The notes beneath the pieces are model-generated. The model did no database searches. It saw only the letters and a list, made by a program, of their open reading frames with translations, and was not told the origin of the DNA. A stretch of 64,000 nucleotides of DNA from Bacteroidetes bacterium UBA2475. GTDB lineage: Bacteria > Bacteroidota > Bacteroidia > B-17B0 > Aurantibacillaceae. The stretch lies in assembly GCA_002342065.1 (NCBI GenBank), contig DDPF01000012.1, forward strand, positions 372,001 to 436,000, given 5' to 3'. This document shows, piece after piece, positions 52,514-61,889 of the stretch. The position numbers and the translations under genes are program-made. How positions within the stretch are numbered: position 1 is the first letter of the stretch; every line of letters begins with the position of its first letter.

Positions 52514-53932
52514 TTAAAATTGAAAATAAATAAATTGTTTGTTCTCTTCAGAACTAAAAAATAATATTGCAAAAGCTACACTTGAATAATAAAGTGTTTT
52601 AAAATAAAGACTTCTTGTAAGGAACCAATTCTTAAATGACCGGTATTCATCTATATATTGATTTACTATGCCGATTATCATTATTACAACTGCAAGTATG
52701 GTGCCATATTTTATTATAATATTCGCATCAAATCTGAACAAACTCCTAAATAGCTCCATCAATATTTCTGTATTCTCTGCTCTAAAAATGATCCATGAGA
52801 AAACGGCAAAGTGAAATACCAAAAAAATTTGCAGTACCCTTTTAAAAGTAAGTTTAGTATCCCCGGCTTGATAATTTCCAACATTAAAATATTTTTCAAT
52901 ACAAAGAAATAATCCCTGCAATCCTCCCCAAATAACAAAGTGCCAGGCTGCCCCATGCCATAAGCCGCCGATAAGCATGGTTAGCATTAAATTACGATAC
53001 ACCTTATAATTTTTGTCAACCCTACTTCCACCTAAAGGAATATAAAGGTAATCGCGCAACCAAAAAGAAAGCGACATATGCCAACGGCGCCAAAATTCGG
53101 TAACGCTGCGTGCCATATAAGGTTTATTAAAATTCTCGGGAATCTCGTAACCCATTAAACGCGCGCAACCAATTGCAATATCGCTGTAACCACTAAAATC
53201 AAAATAGATCTGAAAAGCAAAAGCGTAAACGCCTATCCAGGAATTGAGCATGTCTGAAGTTTCCGGATGATTAAAAGCACTATCGGCATAATTTGCCAGA
53301 AAATCTCCAAAAACAATTTTTTTAATTAAGCCTCTAAAAATATACATCAACGCCGAATCTATTTTTTGTGTAGTTAATGTAGGTTTTATATCAAGCTGTG
53401 GTAAAAAATAATGAGGTCTTATAATTGGGCCTGCAATAATGTGTGGAAAATAGGAAATGAAAAATGAAAATTTTGGCCAGAACCGAACAGCTTTGATCTG
53501 GCCACGATACACATCTATTGTATATGCCAGACTTTGAAATGTATAAAACGAAATACCTAAAGGGAGAATAATATTAAGATCTATCCAATCTAATTTATAA
53601 CCAAAGACACCTGCAATATCAACGAAGGTTTGTGCGAAGAAATTACAGTATTTAAAAAAACCTAATATGAGCAGGTTTGTAATTACTGATACATATAAAA
53701 GTATCTTTCGTCTTTTTTCGGAATTTGAATCTTCAATAAGTATAGCGCACCAGTAATCAATTTGAGTTGTAACAAAAAATACAATGATCAACCAATAATT
53801 ATTACTAGCGTAAAAATAATAATTGGCTAAGAGTAAAATGCATATCCTGAATATTGGCAACTTAATAGTTGACCATGAAAATATCAAAACGCCAATAAAA
53901 AAAAGAAGATATTCTATACTATTAAATAACAT
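52514..53932 (-). CDS. MBOAT family O-acyltransferase (AlgI-like), copy 3
   Basis: 472 aa polytopic protein. MLFNSIEYLLFF start, YFPHIIAGPIIRPHYFLPQL, FDFSGYSDIAIGCARLMG, FWRRWHMSLSFWLRDYLYIP and GGLWHGAAWHFVIWG with the catalytic His. More divergent from copies 1 and 2 than they are from each other. Gene order is reversed here: the SGNH-like partner is upstream and its stop overlaps this ATG by one base (TAATG). Part of the NodU/DUF5989/SxtJ module. Confidence 0.92.
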   Translation of the reverse strand: MLFNSIEYLLFFIGVLIFSWSTIKLPIFRICILLLANYYFYASNNYWLIIVFFVTTQIDYWCAILIEDSNSEKRRKILLYVSVITNLLILGFFKYCNFFAQTFVDIAGVFGYKLDWIDLNIILPLGISFYTFQSLAYTIDVYRGQIKAVRFWPKFSFFISYFPHIIAGPIIRPHYFLPQLDIKPTLTTQKIDSALMYIFRGLIKKIVFGDFLANYADSAFNHPETSDMLNSWIGVYAFAFQIYFDFSGYSDIAIGCARLMGYEIPENFNKPYMARSVTEFWRRWHMSLSFWLRDYLYIPLGGSRVDKNYKVYRNLMLTMLIGGLWHGAAWHFVIWGGLQGLFLCIEKYFNVGNYQAGDTKLTFKRVLQIFLVFHFAVFSWIIFRAENTEILMELFRSLFRFDANIIIKYGTILAVVIMIIGIVNQYIDEYRSFKNWFLTRSLYFKTLYYSSVAFAILFFSSEENKQFIYFQF

Positions 53933-55128
53933 TACTTTTTATTATTACTAAGTTTCTCCGCAAGCTTTTGTGTGTAAACAATACTTCCTTCACTATTAAG
54001 GTGATTATAATCAAAATAATAACTATTTGGGAACGAACTTACATCTACCTTAATATAACTAAGGCCATTTTCTTTTAATAAAGGAATAACTTTGTTCTTT
54101 GCGAATTCATCATACACCGTTCGACCCGAAAATGTATAACAATAAGGAGCTTCTTCCATTTCATTTACAATTATTTTAAGGCGTTTACTATGTTTACCAA
54201 GCAATTCTACTATAGCTTTAAAATTGTTCCAATATCTATCATCTGGAGTAAAGCCAACATTTTTTTTTATTTCTTTTTCGATCTGAAGATAATTTTCATG
54301 TTGCTTATTTCTAAAAAATTCAGGTAGAAGTTCAACCCTCCAGTAATTTCCTTTTTGCCAATACACTACCAACGAAGTAATTGTATCGCTCTGGTAGTTG
54401 ATGGATGAATAATTAACACCTGGCAGTAAATTATAATAAGAATTAAGTTCTTTCGCTTTTTTTGAGATCTCGTCGCTTTTTATACTGACGTTTTGAGAAT
54501 GTTTTTTATTGATCTTTAACTCATGTTTTTTAGGATGATCTGTAAAGAGCACTGCCATATACTTTTGCATTAACTTATTAAAATTCTTACGGTGGCGTTT
54601 TTGTTCTAAATAAATAATAGGGTGCAAATAACTATTTGTAAGTGATACAGGATTCCTAAGATCCTTAAAACTAAAGCCCCAGTTATAATACAATGGTAAT
54701 AACTCTTTATTAATAGGGTATGTCTCTTGGATTTCGCCATACAAAAAATTCTGATATCCCATTGAGAACACCAATGTGGTACTGTCGGGTATTATTGGAA
54801 GAAGATCAACAAAAAAAGCGTATTGTGTAGGAAACCAATTTGCCCAAACTGAATGGTTGTATGACCTCGTTTTTAATATTGTATCGAACATTAAATTATG
54901 AACATTTGTGTAAGTACGACTATCGCCTACAAAAAGAAAATCAAAAGAATCTTTAGTTAATTTATAATATTCTAATTTTTCATTTAGAAGGCCTATACTA
55001 TTAGGTTTTACTTTATCACTAGTTTTATGTGTATTTAAAAAAAGGTAAATGGCAAAATTTATTATTACAATATTTATTGTAAAAAAAACAAGGTATTTTA
55101 TAATATGTTTAGTTAGTTTACCAAACAT
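53932..55128 (-). CDS. Membrane-anchored SGNH/AlgX-like protein, MBOAT partner 3
   Basis: 398 aa from the ATG at 55128, chosen because the earlier ATG at 55155 lies 38 nt inside the SxtJ-like gene. One N-terminal transmembrane helix (about 10-32) then an extracytoplasmic domain with FLFVGDSRTYTNVH (Ser block) and FDYNHLNSEGSIVY near the C-terminus (Asp and His). Overlaps SxtJ by 11 nt and the MBOAT by one base. Predicted to transfer the acyl group from the MBOAT to a glycan. Confidence 0.75.
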   Translation of the reverse strand: MFGKLTKHIIKYLVFFTINIVIINFAIYLFLNTHKTSDKVKPNSIGLLNEKLEYYKLTKDSFDFLFVGDSRTYTNVHNLMFDTILKTRSYNHSVWANWFPTQYAFFVDLLPIIPDSTTLVFSMGYQNFLYGEIQETYPINKELLPLYYNWGFSFKDLRNPVSLTNSYLHPIIYLEQKRHRKNFNKLMQKYMAVLFTDHPKKHELKINKKHSQNVSIKSDEISKKAKELNSYYNLLPGVNYSSINYQSDTITSLVVYWQKGNYWRVELLPEFFRNKQHENYLQIEKEIKKNVGFTPDDRYWNNFKAIVELLGKHSKRLKIIVNEMEEAPYCYTFSGRTVYDEFAKNKVIPLLKENGLSYIKVDVSSFPNSYYFDYNHLNSEGSIVYTQKLAEKLSNNKK

Positions 55129-55477
55129 TTTCCAGGTCTTCAGATTTATAAACATGATCCCTTTCGGAATAGTAGGAAGTTTTATTCTTTTTTAACTGAA
55201 TGTTAGATTTCCCAAATGCCTTCATTAACAAAGCCATTGGAAAAAGAAAAATAAAAAAAACAACAGATAGAAGTATCCTGGCATTTATCCATCCTAATAT
55301 CTCCGATATCTTAAACCAAAGCCAGGTAACAGCATCGGCAAATAATTTAGACATGGCGCCTAAGAATGCAACTAAAAATGCAACCAGCAAAAACCACTTT
55401 ATCTTAAATATGAAGAATAAAACTATAAAGCCTGCGGCTATAATTAAAAGCGATTCTAATTTCTTTTCCCTATTCAT
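55118..55477 (-). CDS. SxtJ-like membrane protein
   Basis: 119 aa. Two hydrophobic helices (about residues 9-50 as a hairpin) and a third near 68-85, then a short charged tail. It resembles the SxtJ family of small membrane proteins that accompany carbamoyltransferases of the NodU/SxtI type, including in saxitoxin gene clusters. The family has no known activity. Spacing of 9 nt from the DUF5989-like gene and overlap with the SGNH gene indicate one functional unit. Confidence 0.78.
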   Translation of the reverse strand: MNREKKLESLLIIAAGFIVLFFIFKIKWFLLVAFLVAFLGAMSKLFADAVTWLWFKISEILGWINARILLSVVFFIFLFPMALLMKAFGKSNIQLKKNKTSYYSERDHVYKSEDLENVW

Positions 55478-55486
55478 ATTTTAATT

Positions 55487-55636
55487 TTAAAATAATGAGT
55501 AAATAAATGGTGCAACAGCAGATGCGCCACCTAATACGATAAAAATTCCTAAAAGTAATAAAACAAAAATTACAGGAAAAAGCCACCACTTTTTGCGGGC
55601 TTTTAAAAATTTCCAAAGGTCTGTTAAAAAATCCAT
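55487..55636 (-). CDS. DUF5989 / SxtK-like single-pass membrane protein, 49 aa
   Basis: Small gene between the carbamoyltransferase and SxtJ genes. Translation begins MDFLTDLWKFLKARKKWW and ends SAVAPFIYSLF. A charged, aromatic N-terminal amphipathic segment with KARKKWW is followed by one transmembrane helix (about residues 19-35). It matches the DUF5989 pattern and the similarly sized unknown protein of saxitoxin clusters (SxtK). The ATG at 55636 is 18 nt from the carbamoyltransferase stop. Function unknown; a membrane adaptor for the carbamoyltransferase is a reasonable guess. Confidence 0.8.
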   Translation of the reverse strand: MDFLTDLWKFLKARKKWWLFPVIFVLLLLGIFIVLGGASAVAPFIYSLF

Positions 55637-55654
55637 GTTGTTTATTTTTTTAAA

Positions 55655-57517
55655 TTAATCTAATTGATATTCCTCTCGCCAGTTTGTTTTTTCTTTCCAT
55701 TCGGGCTGTGTTCTTTTATCGAAAATAAAGTTGCCTACTACCAGATAATCCATTTCTGTTCGCATTAAACATTTGTAAGCGTCTTCAGGCGTGCAAACAA
55801 TTGGTTCGCCACGTACGTTAAAACTTGTATTTACAATTACGCCATACCCTGTTAGTTTTTTAAATTCATTAATGAGATCCCAATACTTTGGATTTGTTTC
55901 TTTATGAATTGTTTGAATACGGGCAGAAAAATCAATATGTGTGATCGATGGCAGATCGGAACGCTTATAATATAATTTTTCTTTTAGCGGAAGAGATGAG
56001 AAATTTGCAGGCAAAGGTTGACGTCGTGATTCTTTTACAGGTTGCACGATAAGCATGTATGGTGAATTGCTATCAATATCAAAATATTCTTTTACATCTT
56101 CTGCTAATACTGATGGCGCAAAGGGCCTGAAACTTTCGCGGTACTTTATTTTTAAATTCAGTTTTTTTTGCATTTCCTCGTTTCGTGCATCACCAATAAT
56201 ACTTCGATTGCCTAAAGCGCGTGGACCAAATTCCATTCTATCCTGGAACCAGCCAATTACATTTCCATCTGCAATTAATTTTGCAACTTCTTTAGCTACA
56301 TCATCAAAATTTTTATGATATGTATAGGTAGCGTTATATTTTTTTGCATCCAGGCGAATATCGATCTCCGAAAATTCGGGTCCAAGATAGGCACCACTCA
56401 TTCCATCTAATCCTTTTGCAACTTTTCTTTCTTTATTAAAATAAATATGATAAGCTGCCAAAGCGGCTCCCGGTGCACCACCCGCATCACCGGAAGCGGG
56501 TTGTATATAAATATTCTCAAATATTTTTTCTTTTTGCAGTTTACCGTTTGCTACACAATTTAAAGCTACACCCCCGGCCATACATAAATTTTTTGAACCA
56601 GTTAGGCGTTTGGCTTCTTTTGCCATTTTAATAACTACTTCTTCTGTTACCATTTGAATAGCCAAAGCAAAATCGCAATGGTGTTGTTGAAGTTCTGATT
56701 CCGATTCACGGCGGGGAAAACCAAACAATTCATTCCATTTATCATCCTTGGCCATTCTTAAACCAACAGCGTAATTAAAATAATCCTGGTTCAGCCAAAT
56801 ACTTCCATCCTCCTTTATTTCTATCAATGTGTTTTTAATGACATCAACATACTTTTTTATGTTTGTGCTGGTAGGATCGCCATAAGGAGCAAGGCCCATT
56901 AATTTATACTCGCCAGAGTTTACTTTAAATCCAGCATAATAAGTTACCGCAGAATATAATAAACCTAAAGAGTGAGGAAAACGAAGTTCTTTTAATATTT
57001 TAATATCTTTTCCAGTACCATGACAAATAGATGCAGTTGCCCACTCGCCCACTCCATCTATGGTTAAAATAGCCGACTCTTCGAATGGGGAAGGATAAAA
57101 TGCGCTTGCCGTATGCGAAAGGTGATGCTCGGGAAATAATAATTTTAGTTTCTTTTTATCGTAGACCTCAACCTTTTTTAATTCATCGCGAATTAATTTT
57201 TTTAGGAACATTTTATCCTTTAGCCAAACCGGGATAGCCATTAAAAAAGATCTGAATCCCTTCGGTGAGAAAGCGTAATAAGTTTCAAGTAGACGTTCAA
57301 ATTTTAAAAGAGGTTTGTCGTAAAAAACGACTGCATCTAATTTATCAATAGTAAGGCCCGATTGTTTTAAGCAAAATTGAATAGCCAAAACCGGAAAGCC
57401 TTCGTCGTGTTTTTTTCTTGTAAAACGCTCTTCCTGCGCTGCTGCAATAATTTCACCATCAACAATTATAGAAGCTGCCGAATCGTGATAAAAAGCTGAG
57501 ATCCCTAATATATTCAT
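55655..57517 (-). CDS. Carbamoyltransferase, NodU/CmcH/SxtI family
   Basis: 620 aa, full length. N-terminal ISAFYHDSAASIIVDG with His11, FPEHHLSHTASAFYP with the HxxxH metal site (H131, H135), MAGGVALNCVANGKL, and a C-terminal YrdC-like end (GRALGNRSIIGDARN region, ending with VNTSFNVRGEPIVCTPEDA). Transfers carbamoyl from carbamoyl phosphate to a sugar hydroxyl via carbamoyl-AMP. The start overlaps the SGNH gene upstream as ATGA. With the DUF5989- and SxtJ-like genes it forms a recurrent triad. Confidence 0.93.
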   Translation of the reverse strand: MNILGISAFYHDSAASIIVDGEIIAAAQEERFTRKKHDEGFPVLAIQFCLKQSGLTIDKLDAVVFYDKPLLKFERLLETYYAFSPKGFRSFLMAIPVWLKDKMFLKKLIRDELKKVEVYDKKKLKLLFPEHHLSHTASAFYPSPFEESAILTIDGVGEWATASICHGTGKDIKILKELRFPHSLGLLYSAVTYYAGFKVNSGEYKLMGLAPYGDPTSTNIKKYVDVIKNTLIEIKEDGSIWLNQDYFNYAVGLRMAKDDKWNELFGFPRRESESELQQHHCDFALAIQMVTEEVVIKMAKEAKRLTGSKNLCMAGGVALNCVANGKLQKEKIFENIYIQPASGDAGGAPGAALAAYHIYFNKERKVAKGLDGMSGAYLGPEFSEIDIRLDAKKYNATYTYHKNFDDVAKEVAKLIADGNVIGWFQDRMEFGPRALGNRSIIGDARNEEMQKKLNLKIKYRESFRPFAPSVLAEDVKEYFDIDSNSPYMLIVQPVKESRRQPLPANFSSLPLKEKLYYKRSDLPSITHIDFSARIQTIHKETNPKYWDLINEFKKLTGYGVIVNTSFNVRGEPIVCTPEDAYKCLMRTEMDYLVVGNFIFDKRTQPEWKEKTNWREEYQLD

Positions 57518-58851
57518 TTTGTACTTTGTTGTTTTATTGAATCCATTTTATTTGAAATTTCGGGTATTATTTTTTTTAATAGCTCATCAGCAAAAATTTT
57601 ATTCATTTTTGCACTTGGGTGACCATCCAAAGGATTTACATTTAATTCTTCGGGCTTAATTTTATTTTGTTTTGCCAATTCTTCAAAAACAGGAACAAAA
57701 TTTACTGAAGAAAATCCTGCATTTGTAAATGCATTATGCGCTTGATTGAGCCAGGATCTGGAGATATTAATTTGCTCCATTTCTTTTTCATTTAATTTTT
57801 CGCCGGCATTAAAAGCTCTTCCTTGTGTAAATACCCCTGCAATTGGTGTAGGGCAATGTAAAGAGTCTGAGATCTGTTTTATATCATTAAGAGCCTTTTC
57901 AAACTCTTTCCATTCTTTCGATTCTTTGTTGTAAACTCTTCCCAAAGCTGTGTAAAACGAAGGAATGTTACCCCATTTTTCCTGGATCAAATAAATAAAA
58001 CTTACAGCCGCTTCACCTAAATAATATAACCCCAAAAGGCTGGTAATGTTTTGAATATTGAATAAACCATTCTTCCACTTTTTTTGAAAATTCTCTTTTT
58101 CCGAACTGTAGTCTTCACTTTTTGGTTGAGGATCATTTAAACAAAAACCTATTAAGATCAGGTCAGGCTGAACTGTATCTTTTAATTGCCTTAATATATC
58201 GCGCTCCTTAACTGTTGGCGATCCTGCCAATGCACAATTTACTACTTCAATATCTTGAGTTTTGAAATATTCTTTTAGCATAGAATCTAATCTATTGGAA
58301 TACATTTCCGATTCTGCTAATCCGGCACCCCACGTAAAAGAATCGCCCAGTACCATTATTCTAAATACTCCATTAGGTTTAGGGTAAATTATTTCGTTAT
58401 CTCGAAAACTGTATTTATTTTTTTTTGTATTATGTCCCCATGTGATATATTTCTCTTTATAATCAAAAGGGGCATCGTAAAAATTTTTATACTTTGATAA
58501 ATTATTATGGTAGTGGCCCGAATCAAAAGCTCCTTTTAAAAATGGATCTTTCTTCTTTAAAAAATATTCTACGCTATACAGAGCCACAATAATAAAACAA
58601 AAATTAAATATTGTTTGCCCAATTGACATTTTAAACAAAATTGTAAATACATTGAAAAGCAGATATAAAAATAAAGCCAGTCCAATAAATGGTTTTAATT
58701 TTACAAAAACAGGAACTGTGATATTTCCATCGCCATCACCTACTATGACATCAAATAAATACTCGCCGCCAAAAATGATCAGGTAAAATAAAATCGGCAA
58801 ACAAAAAATAAAAAACTTATTTCGGAATATTGCTTTTAATTTTTCTTTCAT
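57514..58851 (-). CDS. Membrane-anchored SGNH/GDSL-family protein
   Basis: 445 aa. Three N-terminal hydrophobic segments (about 15-35, 48-68, 72-92), then an extracytoplasmic SGNH domain: RIMVLGDSFTWGAG with catalytic Ser, LILIGFCLNDPQP (Asn block) and NPLDGHPSAKMN with Asp/His. No MBOAT is adjacent on the upstream side, but the carbamoyltransferase module with an MBOAT follows. May be a glycan O-acyl esterase or transferase. Overlaps carbamoyltransferase as ATGA. Confidence 0.8.
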   Translation of the reverse strand: MKEKLKAIFRNKFFIFCLPILFYLIIFGGEYLFDVIVGDGDGNITVPVFVKLKPFIGLALFLYLLFNVFTILFKMSIGQTIFNFCFIIVALYSVEYFLKKKDPFLKGAFDSGHYHNNLSKYKNFYDAPFDYKEKYITWGHNTKKNKYSFRDNEIIYPKPNGVFRIMVLGDSFTWGAGLAESEMYSNRLDSMLKEYFKTQDIEVVNCALAGSPTVKERDILRQLKDTVQPDLILIGFCLNDPQPKSEDYSSEKENFQKKWKNGLFNIQNITSLLGLYYLGEAAVSFIYLIQEKWGNIPSFYTALGRVYNKESKEWKEFEKALNDIKQISDSLHCPTPIAGVFTQGRAFNAGEKLNEKEMEQINISRSWLNQAHNAFTNAGFSSVNFVPVFEELAKQNKIKPEELNVNPLDGHPSAKMNKIFADELLKKIIPEISNKMDSIKQQSTK

Positions 58852-58866
58852 TTGCTTAAGAGCCCA

Positions 58867-60417
58867 TTAATTTTTAATGCCAATTGAGTTTTTAAACCTC
58901 GAGATATGATTATAAAAAATTTTATTCACCGCATAACACAAAAAAATGAATGACATGTACAATACAACATCACTAAATAAAGCATAACGATCTACGTTTG
59001 CCGAGCCGGTTGTTACGATCAATAAAATATAAGCCAACGCAAAGCCTGAAAGCGTAAAATTAAAAATACTGAATGGGTCTTTTAATTTTGACCTTTTTAT
59101 CAAAATAAGATTTAAAATAAAAGAAATTACAAATATGATTAACCAAAACATATTTCTAAAAACCTGGTTCACTATAAACATTACTTTTAATAAAAAAGAA
59201 GGGAGGTTACGTTCATAAAAACCGACACTTGTAAAATACCTGCTAAATTCTTTTTTTTGAATATACTCTTTGCCAATAAGATCCGCTGATAGGTTTTTTA
59301 CTAAGTGTGTTTGATTAATTGTGTTTACGGGGTATTTTACGCCTTGTTTTGTGTTGGTTAAAAAAGAAATAAAGTTATTGACTATAAAATTAAAATAAAG
59401 CCTGCTATCCTTCTTTCTACCTATTGAAACAAAATCTTTTGTTGATGAAAAAATTTGCATAGGTGTTTTTTTTAAAGAATCGCTTAGATAATTGTAATAA
59501 TAATAAATATTATCGCAATTATTTGAATAGATCTTGCGGATACCAGGACTTGTCTCAAAAATAGAATTTATATTTGTGATGGTTTGGCGATCACTAGGAT
59601 CGATCTTTTCAGAATAATAAGTTAGCGCTTTTTTAATGTCTTTATCATCGCTGAATGAATCGTTAATAATAAAATTAACCGACATCATGCGTGCAAAGTC
59701 TCCGAATTTAAATAAAGAGAAGGTATTTAGTGTATTGTAATTATGAAAGGAATAAATTGTCATTAGAAGAACAAAAGGTAAAAATGTCAATCCAAAATTA
59801 TTCCAGATCTTAAAATTATTATAATTAAAAATGAAAAGGATCACTAAAAAACACAAAAGTGGTAATAAGGATGACTTAGTAAGGATACTGAAGGTAACAA
59901 ACAATGAGCATAAAAAAACATGTAACCGTTTTTTGGAGTAAAGTGCCAAACCAAAAAATGCCATACTAAATATACATAAAGACAAACTCAGGGATTCGGA
60001 ATAAATGATATAATCTTCGAACCAAAATACAGGAAGACTATTTAAGAGAAGTAAAAAAAAGAAGATCAAACCTGTTCTTGAAAAATACCTGCTAAACATA
60101 TAGAATAAAACTGTCCATGCTAACACCGAAACTACTAAATGTGCTATAACGATATTAAAATAATCCTGTCCAAAGATCTTCCAGACAAAGAACATAAAGA
60201 AAGAAGAACCCGGAGGGCGCGTGTCGAAAATAAGCTCTGAACCCTCTAAAAGATTATATGTATTTGACAAATAAGAGGAAGAATCGCCACAAAAAAGAAC
60301 AACATGAAGTTTTAAATAGAAAAATAACCTAGCGAACAGAGCTAAACTAAAAAATAAAATAATTTTTAGTTTAATGTTAAGAGGATCTTTTAATTTATTA
60401 ATTAACGCTTTGAACAA
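58867..60417 (-). CDS. Polytopic GT-C glycosyltransferase (GT39-like)
   Basis: 516 aa with about ten hydrophobic segments. First periplasmic loop contains FCGDSSSYLSNT and LIFDTRPPGSSFFMFFVWKI; an acidic residue in this loop is the catalytic feature of GT-C enzymes, and TRPPG is common in the PMT/ArnT-like group. A larger extracytoplasmic loop lies between about residues 225 and 430. Uses a polyprenyl-phosphate sugar donor on the periplasmic side. Starts with TTG at 60417; no ATG is available within the first 100 codons. Adds a side-branch sugar to the exported glycan or its carrier. Confidence 0.75.
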   Translation of the reverse strand: MFKALINKLKDPLNIKLKIILFFSLALFARLFFYLKLHVVLFCGDSSSYLSNTYNLLEGSELIFDTRPPGSSFFMFFVWKIFGQDYFNIVIAHLVVSVLAWTVLFYMFSRYFSRTGLIFFFLLLLNSLPVFWFEDYIIYSESLSLSLCIFSMAFFGLALYSKKRLHVFLCSLFVTFSILTKSSLLPLLCFLVILFIFNYNNFKIWNNFGLTFLPFVLLMTIYSFHNYNTLNTFSLFKFGDFARMMSVNFIINDSFSDDKDIKKALTYYSEKIDPSDRQTITNINSIFETSPGIRKIYSNNCDNIYYYYNYLSDSLKKTPMQIFSSTKDFVSIGRKKDSRLYFNFIVNNFISFLTNTKQGVKYPVNTINQTHLVKNLSADLIGKEYIQKKEFSRYFTSVGFYERNLPSFLLKVMFIVNQVFRNMFWLIIFVISFILNLILIKRSKLKDPFSIFNFTLSGFALAYILLIVTTGSANVDRYALFSDVVLYMSFIFLCYAVNKIFYNHISRFKNSIGIKN

Positions 60418-60426
60418 AATTCTTAA

Positions 60427-61167
60427 TTATTCTTTTTTACCTACCGCTATATTTGATAAGCCGAATTTATTGAACACTATTTTATCTATTACCTTAAATA
60501 TTGGGACCAGCTTATTGTAAAGACCCATTTGTCCTTCGGGAATAGTTTCGTTCTTTTGCAATTTGCCGGAAATGTACCAACCTAAAATTCCCATAGCATT
60601 AAAATATTGTTCGTGTATTATTTTAAAGTTGGCGGCCATAATAACTTTATTGGTCATTTTTTGAGTGTATCTTCTGTAATGCTCTAGACCTTTATCAATT
60701 CCATTATACAACGCCTGATAGGCAGGTACAAGTATAATTACCACACCGTCTTTAGCAAGAAGTTTATTGATATTCTTAAGCGAAAGAATATCATTTTCGA
60801 TGTGCTCAACCACATTCAAAGCAAATACGGTATCAAAAGTACCTATGTAGTTTTTATATTTCGTGTCAAAATCAGGATCTACCAGATCGATATTAACTAC
60901 CTCAATACTACTTTGAGCAGTTTTAAATTTATCCCTTAAAATGTCGCAATAATTATCTCTTATATCTGAAAGAGTGATCTTGTATTTTTCTTGTATAAAG
61001 TATTGCGAAATATTTCCGATGCCGCTTCCTATTTCTAATATTTTACCTTTACAAAAAGGTTTAATAGTACTGTACATCCAAAAATTAAATTTATCTGCTT
61101 TTTCAATAACAGATAAAATGTCCATTCCTTCTGTGTCAACAGGTTTATAATCAAATTTCTGTGTCAT
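60427..61167 (-). CDS. Class I SAM-dependent methyltransferase
   Basis: 246 aa. ILEIGSGIGNISQYF motif I, ITLSDIRDNYC, FDTVFALNVVEHIEND, and LEHYRRYTQK in the same place as the methyltransferase at 33546. Often found beside DPM-like GT2 genes, as here, where the ATG overlaps the GT2 stop as ATGA. Likely modifies a sugar or a lipid-linked sugar. Near the Wzt gene, so a role in capping is possible but unproven. Confidence 0.86.
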   Translation of the reverse strand: MTQKFDYKPVDTEGMDILSVIEKADKFNFWMYSTIKPFCKGKILEIGSGIGNISQYFIQEKYKITLSDIRDNYCDILRDKFKTAQSSIEVVNIDLVDPDFDTKYKNYIGTFDTVFALNVVEHIENDILSLKNINKLLAKDGVVIILVPAYQALYNGIDKGLEHYRRYTQKMTNKVIMAANFKIIHEQYFNAMGILGWYISGKLQKNETIPEGQMGLYNKLVPIFKVIDKIVFNKFGLSNIAVGKKE

Positions 61168-61889
61168 CGTGAAAAAATATTATATTTTAAAATACAGTAA
61201 ATAGCCCTGAAACCATCTTTCCAACCTATTTTTTTGCCATCCGCAAATGTTCTGCCGTAATATGAAATTCCCACTTCATAAACTCTAATGTTTGGTATGC
61301 GCGACATTTTTGCAGTTACTTCAGGTTCAAAACCAAATCTTTTTTCTTTTAATTTAATGCCTTGTATTATTTCTGTTTTAAATAATTTATAACATGTTTC
61401 CATGTCGGTTAAATTTAAATTAGTAAACATATTAGATAAAAAGGTAAGCACTTTGTTGCCAATAGTGTGCCAGAAAAAAAGAACTCTATGCGGTTTACCT
61501 CCAATAAAACGCGAGCCGTAAACTACATCAGCATCACCTTTTAATACAGGCGCTAAAAGAATATTGTATTCGTCAGGGTCATATTCAAGATCAGCATCCT
61601 GTATGATCAAATAATTACCTTTTGCTTTTTCGATACCCGTGTGTAAGGCTGCACCTTTTCCTTTATTTACTTCGTGTTTATAATAGGCGATATTTAGCTC
61701 AGCATTTTTTTTCATGTAATCCATGATCGCTTCTTCGGTATTATCTGTAGAATAATCATTTACAATAATTATTTCTTTTGAAATATTATGTGTTAAAATT
61801 GTTTCCTTCACCTTATCTAAAATAAGATGAATTGTTTTTCCTTCGTTATACGCAGGTATAACAATAGATAATAATAAATTTTCAGGCAT
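61164..61889 (-). CDS. Glycosyltransferase family 2, DPM/GtrB-like without transmembrane helices
   Basis: 241 aa. LSIVIPAYNEGKTI, EIIIVNDYSTDNTEE, NKGKGAALHTGIEKAKGNYL, IIQDADLEYDPDEYN (metal-binding DADLEYDP) and a C-terminal MSRIPNIRVYEVGISYYGR. Matches dolichol-phosphate mannosyltransferase-like proteins that make polyprenyl-phosphate sugars; no C-terminal membrane helix, unlike the GT2 at 30140-31090. Probably supplies the donor for the GT-C at 58867-60417. Overlaps epimerase by 8 nt. Confidence 0.9.
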   Translation of the reverse strand: MPENLLLSIVIPAYNEGKTIHLILDKVKETILTHNISKEIIIVNDYSTDNTEEAIMDYMKKNAELNIAYYKHEVNKGKGAALHTGIEKAKGNYLIIQDADLEYDPDEYNILLAPVLKGDADVVYGSRFIGGKPHRVLFFWHTIGNKVLTFLSNMFTNLNLTDMETCYKLFKTEIIQGIKLKEKRFGFEPEVTAKMSRIPNIRVYEVGISYYGRTFADGKKIGWKDGFRAIYCILKYNIFSR

